64,000 nt of DNA. Source: Pedococcus_A sp963730585 (GTDB lineage: Bacteria > Actinomycetota > Actinomycetes > Actinomycetales > Dermatophilaceae). The notes under the pieces were generated by a model. That model was not told the origin of the DNA and made no database searches. It was given only the letters and a program-made list of their open reading frames with translations. This document shows positions 60,463 through 64,000 of this stretch, in pieces. The translations under genes and the position numbers were made by a program. Location: positions 1 through 64,000 of the forward strand of contig CAVSSL010000008.1 of the NCBI GenBank assembly GCA_963730585.1, in the 5' to 3' direction. The stretch's first letter is position 1, and every line of letters starts with the position of its first letter.

Positions 60463-61791
60463 GTGGTCGCGGAGCGCGCGGCGGGCGCCCGGACCCTCGC
60501 GGCGGCCGCGGTGGTGGGTGTGAGCGTGTTCGGGGTCGAGACCGACGAGATCGTCAAGGGCTTCCCCGCCTCGCTGTTCGTCATCCTCGTGGGTGTCACC
60601 TACCTCTTCGCCCTGGCCAAGAACAACGGCACGGTCGACTGGATGGTGCACGCCAGCGTGCGGGCCGTACGCGGCCGGGTGGCGCTGATCCCGTGGGCGA
60701 TGTTCGGCATCTGCGCGGTGATCGCCGGCATCGGCGCGGCCACCCCCGCCACGGTGGCGATCGTCGCCCCGGTTGCGATGGGCTTCGCCGCCCGCTACCG
60801 CATCAGCCCCGTGCTCATGGGCATGGCCATCACGCTCGGTGCCACCGGTGGCTCCTTCTCCCCCATCGGCATCTTCGGCGCCATCACCAACGGCGTCGTC
60901 GCCGACAAGGACCTGCCCAGCAACCCCGCCCTCCTGTTCGCGCTGTCCGTGCTGACCTGCCTGGCCATCACCATCCTGGCGTTCGTCGTCTTCGGCGGCC
61001 GCGAGCTGCTCTCGCGGGGCCGCGACGCCACCGCCACCGCCGAGCTCTCGGAGCAGGCCGCCGGTGCGAGCCGCGCGGCCACCCGGTCGGCAGTGACCGG
61101 CACCCCCGAGTCGGCAGTCGAGCGCGGCCGCGCCGGCACCGCGGTGCGTGACCGGGACCGGGTCGCTGCCGACGCCGCCGACGACGACTCCACCCTCAAC
61201 CCCGAGCGCGCGCTGACCCTGGCCGGCCTGGCGTTCCTGGCGGTGACCGCCCTGCTCTTCGGGTTCGACGTCGGCTTCACGGCCATCGCCGTCGCCGTCG
61301 TGCTCACGCTCGTCTTCCCCGCCTCCGCCAAGGGAGCGGTCGACAAGGTCGCGTGGGGCACCGTGCTCCTCGTCGGCGGCATCGTCACCTACGTCAACCT
61401 GCTCCAGGAGCAGGGCACCGTCGAGTGGCTGGGCAACCAGGTGGCCGGTGTCGGTGCACCGCTGCTGGCCGCCCTGCTCATCTGCCTCATCGGCGCGGTC
61501 GTCTCCGCCTTCGCCTCGACCACCGGCATCCTCGGCGCGCTCATCCCGCTGGCCGTGCCGTTCCTGCTGACCGGCCAGGTCGGTGCGGTCGGACTCGTCG
61601 TCGCCCTGGCGATCTCCTCGTCGGTGGTCGACATCAGCCCGTTCTCCACCAACGGCGCCCTCTGCGTGGCCAATGCCGACGACAACCAGCGTGACACCGT
61701 CTTCCGCCAGCTCATGGTCTGGGGCATGGCACTCGTGGTGGTTGCACCACTGGTCACCTGGGCGGTGCTCGTGGTGCCGGGCTGGCTCTGA
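60463..61791 (+). CDS. MatC/SLC13-type dicarboxylate carrier, N terminus possibly short
   Basis: 442 residues. The MatC N-terminal pattern GFPASLFVILVGVTYLFALAKNNGTVDW is present, with about ten hydrophobic helices and a hydrophilic central loop about residues 185-245 (AAGASRAATRSAVTGTPESA). The carboxyl part has GTVLLVGGIVTYVNLLQEQG and ISSSVVDISPFSTNGAL. The start GTG 60463 lies inside a GTATGCCGCGTGG repeat, and the first MatC helix looks worn, so a few N-terminal residues may be missing or the true start lost. Confidence 0.8.
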   Translation: MVAERAAGARTLAAAAVVGVSVFGVETDEIVKGFPASLFVILVGVTYLFALAKNNGTVDWMVHASVRAVRGRVALIPWAMFGICAVIAGIGAATPATVAIVAPVAMGFAARYRISPVLMGMAITLGATGGSFSPIGIFGAITNGVVADKDLPSNPALLFALSVLTCLAITILAFVVFGGRELLSRGRDATATAELSEQAAGASRAATRSAVTGTPESAVERGRAGTAVRDRDRVAADAADDDSTLNPERALTLAGLAFLAVTALLFGFDVGFTAIAVAVVLTLVFPASAKGAVDKVAWGTVLLVGGIVTYVNLLQEQGTVEWLGNQVAGVGAPLLAALLICLIGAVVSAFASTTGILGALIPLAVPFLLTGQVGAVGLVVALAISSSVVDISPFSTNGALCVANADDNQRDTVFRQLMVWGMALVVVAPLVTWAVLVVPGWL

Positions 61792-61818
61792 CACCTCTAC
61801 CGACCCGGGCAGCACAGC

Positions 61819-61848
61819 GGCCGGGCCCTCCGCGTGGTGGGCCCGGCC
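61819..61848. terminator. bidirectional terminator between the carrier and proA
   Basis: GGCCGGGCCC and its complement around a 10-base loop between converging genes at 61791 and 61876. Confidence 0.75.
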
Positions 61849-61875
61849 GTTGCGCGCCTGGGGTCGCTCCGTCGC

Positions 61876-63168
61876 TCAGGCGCGGACCTGTCCGTCGCCC
61901 TCCACGATCCACTTCGTCGTCGTGAGCTCCGGCAGGGCCATCGGCCCGCGGGCGTGCAGCTTCTGGGTCGAGATGCCGATCTCGGCGCCGAAGCCGAACT
62001 CCCCACCGTCGGTGAACCGCGTCGAGGCGTTGACCATCACCGCGGCCGCGTCGACCTCGCTGGTGAACCGCCGCGCCGCCGCGCGGTCCTCGGTGACGAT
62101 GGCCTCGGTGTGGCCCGAGCCGTACGTCCGGATGTGGTCGAGCGCCTCGTCGAGGTCGTCGACCACGCGTACCGCCATCTCGAGGGCGAGGTACTCGGTG
62201 CCCCAGTCCTCGTCGGTTGCGGCCTCGTGCGCCACCCCGGCCTTCTCGGCGGCAGCGCCGGAGGCGCCATCGGTGTGCAGCCGCACGCCCGCGCCGCTGA
62301 GCTCGGCGAGCACCTTGGGCAGGAAGTCGTCAGCCACCGCCCGGTGCACCAGCAGCGACTCGGCGGCGTTGCACACGCTCGGCCGGTGCGTCTTGGCGTT
62401 CACCGCGATCGCGAGCGCCTTGTCGAGGTCGGCCGCGGCGTCGACGTAGACGTGGCAGTTGCCGACGCCGGTCTCGATGACCGGCACGGTCGACTCGGTG
62501 ACCACGGTCTGGATCAGGCTCGCGCCGCCCCGCGGGATGAGGAGGTCGACCAGGCCGCGGGCGGTCATCAGCGCGCGCACGGCGTCGTGGCCGCCGCCGT
62601 CGAGCAGGCTGATCGCGTCGGCCGGCAGGCCCTGTGCCTCGAGGGTGCTCCGCAGCACCGAGACGAGCGCGCGGTTGGTCGAGGCAGCCGCCGAGCCACC
62701 GCGCAGGATGACGGCGTTGCCACTCTTGAGCGCCAGACCCGCCGCGTCGACGGTCACGTTCGGGCGGGCCTCGTAGATCATGCCCACCACCCCCATCGGC
62801 ACCCGCACCTGACGGATCTCCAGGCCGTTCGGCAGCGTCGAGCCGCGCACGACCTCACCCACCGGGTCGGGCAGCGCGGCGATGTCGCGCAGGGCCTGGG
62901 CGACGCCGGCCACGCGCGCGGCGTCGAGGGTCAGCCGGTCGAGCAGCCCCTGGGCCATGCCGGCGTCGCGGCCGCGCTGGAGGTCCTCGGCGTTGGCCGC
63001 GATGACCTCCTCGGTCGCCGCGTCGAGGGCGTCGGCCATGGCGCGCAGCGCGGCGTCCTTGTCGGCCCGGGAGAGCAGGGCGAGGCGGCGGGCGGCCACC
63101 CGGGCGGCCGTGGCCAGCTCGCGCACCTGGGCGACGGCGGCGGGGTCGATCATCGAGGGCACGGACAT
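61876..63168 (-). CDS. proA: glutamate-5-semialdehyde dehydrogenase ProA
   Basis: 430 residues. Reduces glutamyl-5-phosphate in proline synthesis. The catalytic Cys is in THRPSVCNAAESLLVH, with VGMIYEARPNVTVDAAGLAL and ILRGGSAAASTNRAL as the NADP-binding parts and ISTQKLHARGPM near the end. ATG 63168. proB is not next to it. A GTATGCCG repeat lies 10 bases upstream of its start. Confidence 0.97.
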   Translation of the reverse strand: MSVPSMIDPAAVAQVRELATAARVAARRLALLSRADKDAALRAMADALDAATEEVIAANAEDLQRGRDAGMAQGLLDRLTLDAARVAGVAQALRDIAALPDPVGEVVRGSTLPNGLEIRQVRVPMGVVGMIYEARPNVTVDAAGLALKSGNAVILRGGSAAASTNRALVSVLRSTLEAQGLPADAISLLDGGGHDAVRALMTARGLVDLLIPRGGASLIQTVVTESTVPVIETGVGNCHVYVDAAADLDKALAIAVNAKTHRPSVCNAAESLLVHRAVADDFLPKVLAELSGAGVRLHTDGASGAAAEKAGVAHEAATDEDWGTEYLALEMAVRVVDDLDEALDHIRTYGSGHTEAIVTEDRAAARRFTSEVDAAAVMVNASTRFTDGGEFGFGAEIGISTQKLHARGPMALPELTTTKWIVEGDGQVRA

Positions 63169-63235
63169 GCCCCAAGGGTATGCCGCGTGCTCACCGCCCA
63201 GCCGCACGTCCCGTCCCCCGGACCACCCCTCCTCC

Positions 63236-63310
63236 CCGACTTTGTCTGCCCAGGGATCGCCGATCCGGCGCCGGAGGCGCCGCAGCCGCTCCTGGTGCAG
63301 ACAAAGTCGG
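63236..63310. repeat. 75-bp hairpin element between proA and pdxY
   Basis: CCGACTTTGTCTGC and its exact complement GCAGACAAAGTCGG flank a 47-base GC-rich middle that can pair further with one bulge. It lies in the gap between divergent proA and pdxY, flanked by oppositely oriented GTATGCCG repeats at 63178 and 63351. It resembles a REP or miniature element rather than a terminator. Confidence 0.65.
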
Positions 63311-63380
63311 AGTGATGGGCGGAGGTGCGGGGCGGTGCACCGGCGCGCGGGCGGCATACCGGCTTTGCCACAATGCGCGG

Positions 63381-64000
63381 GTGAGCATCCTGTCGATCCA
63401 GTCCTCGGTCGCCTACGGCCACGTCGGCAACAGCGCGGCGGTCTTCCCGCTGCAGCGCCTCGGGGTGGAGGTGTGGCCGGTCTACACGGTGCACTTCTCC
63501 AACCACACCGGCTACGGCCAGTGGCGCGGCCCGCTGCTGCCGGCCAGCGACGTGCGCGAGGTGATCACGGGCGTCGAGGAGCGCGGGGCGTTCCCGAACG
63601 TCGACGCGGTGCTGTCGGGCTACCAGGGCGGCGAGGACATCGGCGACGTCATCCTCGACGCCGTCGCCCGCGTGAAGAAGGCCAACCCCGAGGCCATCTA
63701 TGCGTGCGACCCGGTGATGGGCAACGCCAAGAGCGGCTGCTTCGTGCACCCGGCGATCCCGGTGCTGCTGCGCGAGCGCGTGGTGCCGGCCGCCGACCTC
63801 ATCACCCCGAACCAGTTCGAGCTCGGCTTCCTCACCGAGACCGAGCCGGAGACCCTCGAGGACACCCTCGACTCCGTCGACAAGGCCCGCGCCATGGGCC
63901 CGCAGACGGTGCTCGTCACGAGCGTGCTGCGCCCCGACCGTCCCGAGGACACCATCGAGATGCTGGCCGTGAACGGCGACGGCGCGTGGATCGTCCAGAC
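63381..64000 (+). CDS. pdxY: pyridoxal kinase (PdxY family), cut by the window end
   Basis: First 206 residues from GTG 63381. SIQSSVAYGHVGNSAAVFPLQ is the pyridoxal/pyridoxine kinase N terminus, with VYTVHFSNHTGYGQW, VLSGYQGG, YACDPVMGN and DLITPNQFELGFL further on. It phosphorylates pyridoxal for PLP synthesis, useful here for SelA among others. The 3' end lies beyond position 64000. Confidence 0.93.
   Translation, partial: MSILSIQSSVAYGHVGNSAAVFPLQRLGVEVWPVYTVHFSNHTGYGQWRGPLLPASDVREVITGVEERGAFPNVDAVLSGYQGGEDIGDVILDAVARVKKANPEAIYACDPVMGNAKSGCFVHPAIPVLLRERVVPAADLITPNQFELGFLTETEPETLEDTLDSVDKARAMGPQTVLVTSVLRPDRPEDTIEMLAVNGDGAWIVQ

Larger units (their letters stand above)
6897..63358. repeat. 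dispersed DNA motif GTATGCCG (long form GTATGCCGCGTG), about 38 copies
   Basis: Forward copies start near 8510, 9402, 12538, 15405, 18021, 22830, 26145, 31590, 32115, 36603, 43943, 45848, 47298, 55156, 58161, 60454 and 63178. Reverse copies (CGGCATAC) are near 6897, 8534, 9426, 10361, 12589, 13434, 16034, 22857, 25610, 27531, 31383, 35630, 39354, 42339, 43603, 47680, 51493, 54670, 56778, 57336 and 63351. Base after the core is mostly C, else T or G. Intergenic copies tend to have the long form; several form close inverted pairs. Counts are by eye and may be off by a few. Confidence 0.85.

Noticed and set aside
1..64000. CRISPR arrays, insertion sequences, integrases or rRNA genes
   Set aside because: No evenly spaced repeats, transposase motifs, integrase motifs or rRNA sequence recognised.

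Overview
The window is very GC-rich DNA from an actinobacterium. Class II NrdJ with NrdR, an actinobacterial-type LexA box, F420-type luciferase-like enzymes, GTG starts and ATGA or TGATG gene overlaps all point that way. The family mix suggests Micrococcales, probably Intrasporangiaceae; that placement is inference. From 6.4 kb to the end the sequence is clean (two frameshifts seen). The first 6.4 kb is full of single-base frameshifts, even in nrdJ, which looks like poor consensus sequence rather than gene decay.

Layout. 1-5.3 kb is an accessory island: a sacsin/HSP90-like ATPase, a Vsr mismatch endonuclease, a cytosine-5 DNA methyltransferase, a DUF6011-like membrane protein and a tandem HNH protein. 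5.4-9.1 kb is nrdR-nrdJ with tandem NrdR boxes. 9.4-17.4 kb holds secreted proteins, an LLM oxidoreductase-hemerythrin fusion, an SDR, a RibD-type reductase, a winged-helix protein and a MEDS/HATPase regulator. 17.7-31.2 kb is a near self-contained selenium/formate module: TauE-type exporter, GntR regulator, selB, selA, tRNA-Sec, selD, rhodanese, OFA-type carrier, and a three-subunit formate dehydrogenase whose catalytic subunit is read through an in-frame UGA (Sec190). 31.2-37.9 kb has a ZIP transporter, a CHAP-domain wall protein, the divergent LysM/lexA SOS pair and housekeeping genes.

37.9-47.7 kb has a LysR regulator, then a leftward cluster leuS, degV, plsY, comEA, comEC. leuS is preceded by an 11-codon Leu-rich leader peptide and a terminator hairpin, a probable attenuator. 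47.7-56.2 kb holds membrane and secreted proteins, a class III cyclase, a universal stress protein, an anti-sigma-type ATPase and tRNA-Ala. 56.2-64 kb holds a phosphatase, rsfS, nadD, a GT2 glycosyltransferase, a methyltransferase, a MatC-type carrier, proA and the start of pdxY.

The most unusual signal is not a gene. The octamer GTATGCCG (longer form GTATGCCGCGTG) occurs about 38 times by my reading, on both strands, where base composition predicts about two. It lies in genes in different reading frames, where it brings in otherwise rare codons (TAT, ATA, GCA), and as close inverted pairs between genes. It is absent from the first 6.9 kb, which includes the accessory island. Density, strand balance and inverted pairs resemble the DNA uptake sequences of Neisseria and Pasteurellaceae, and the window carries comEA-comEC. 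A Chi-like or nucleoid-organising signal is the main alternative.
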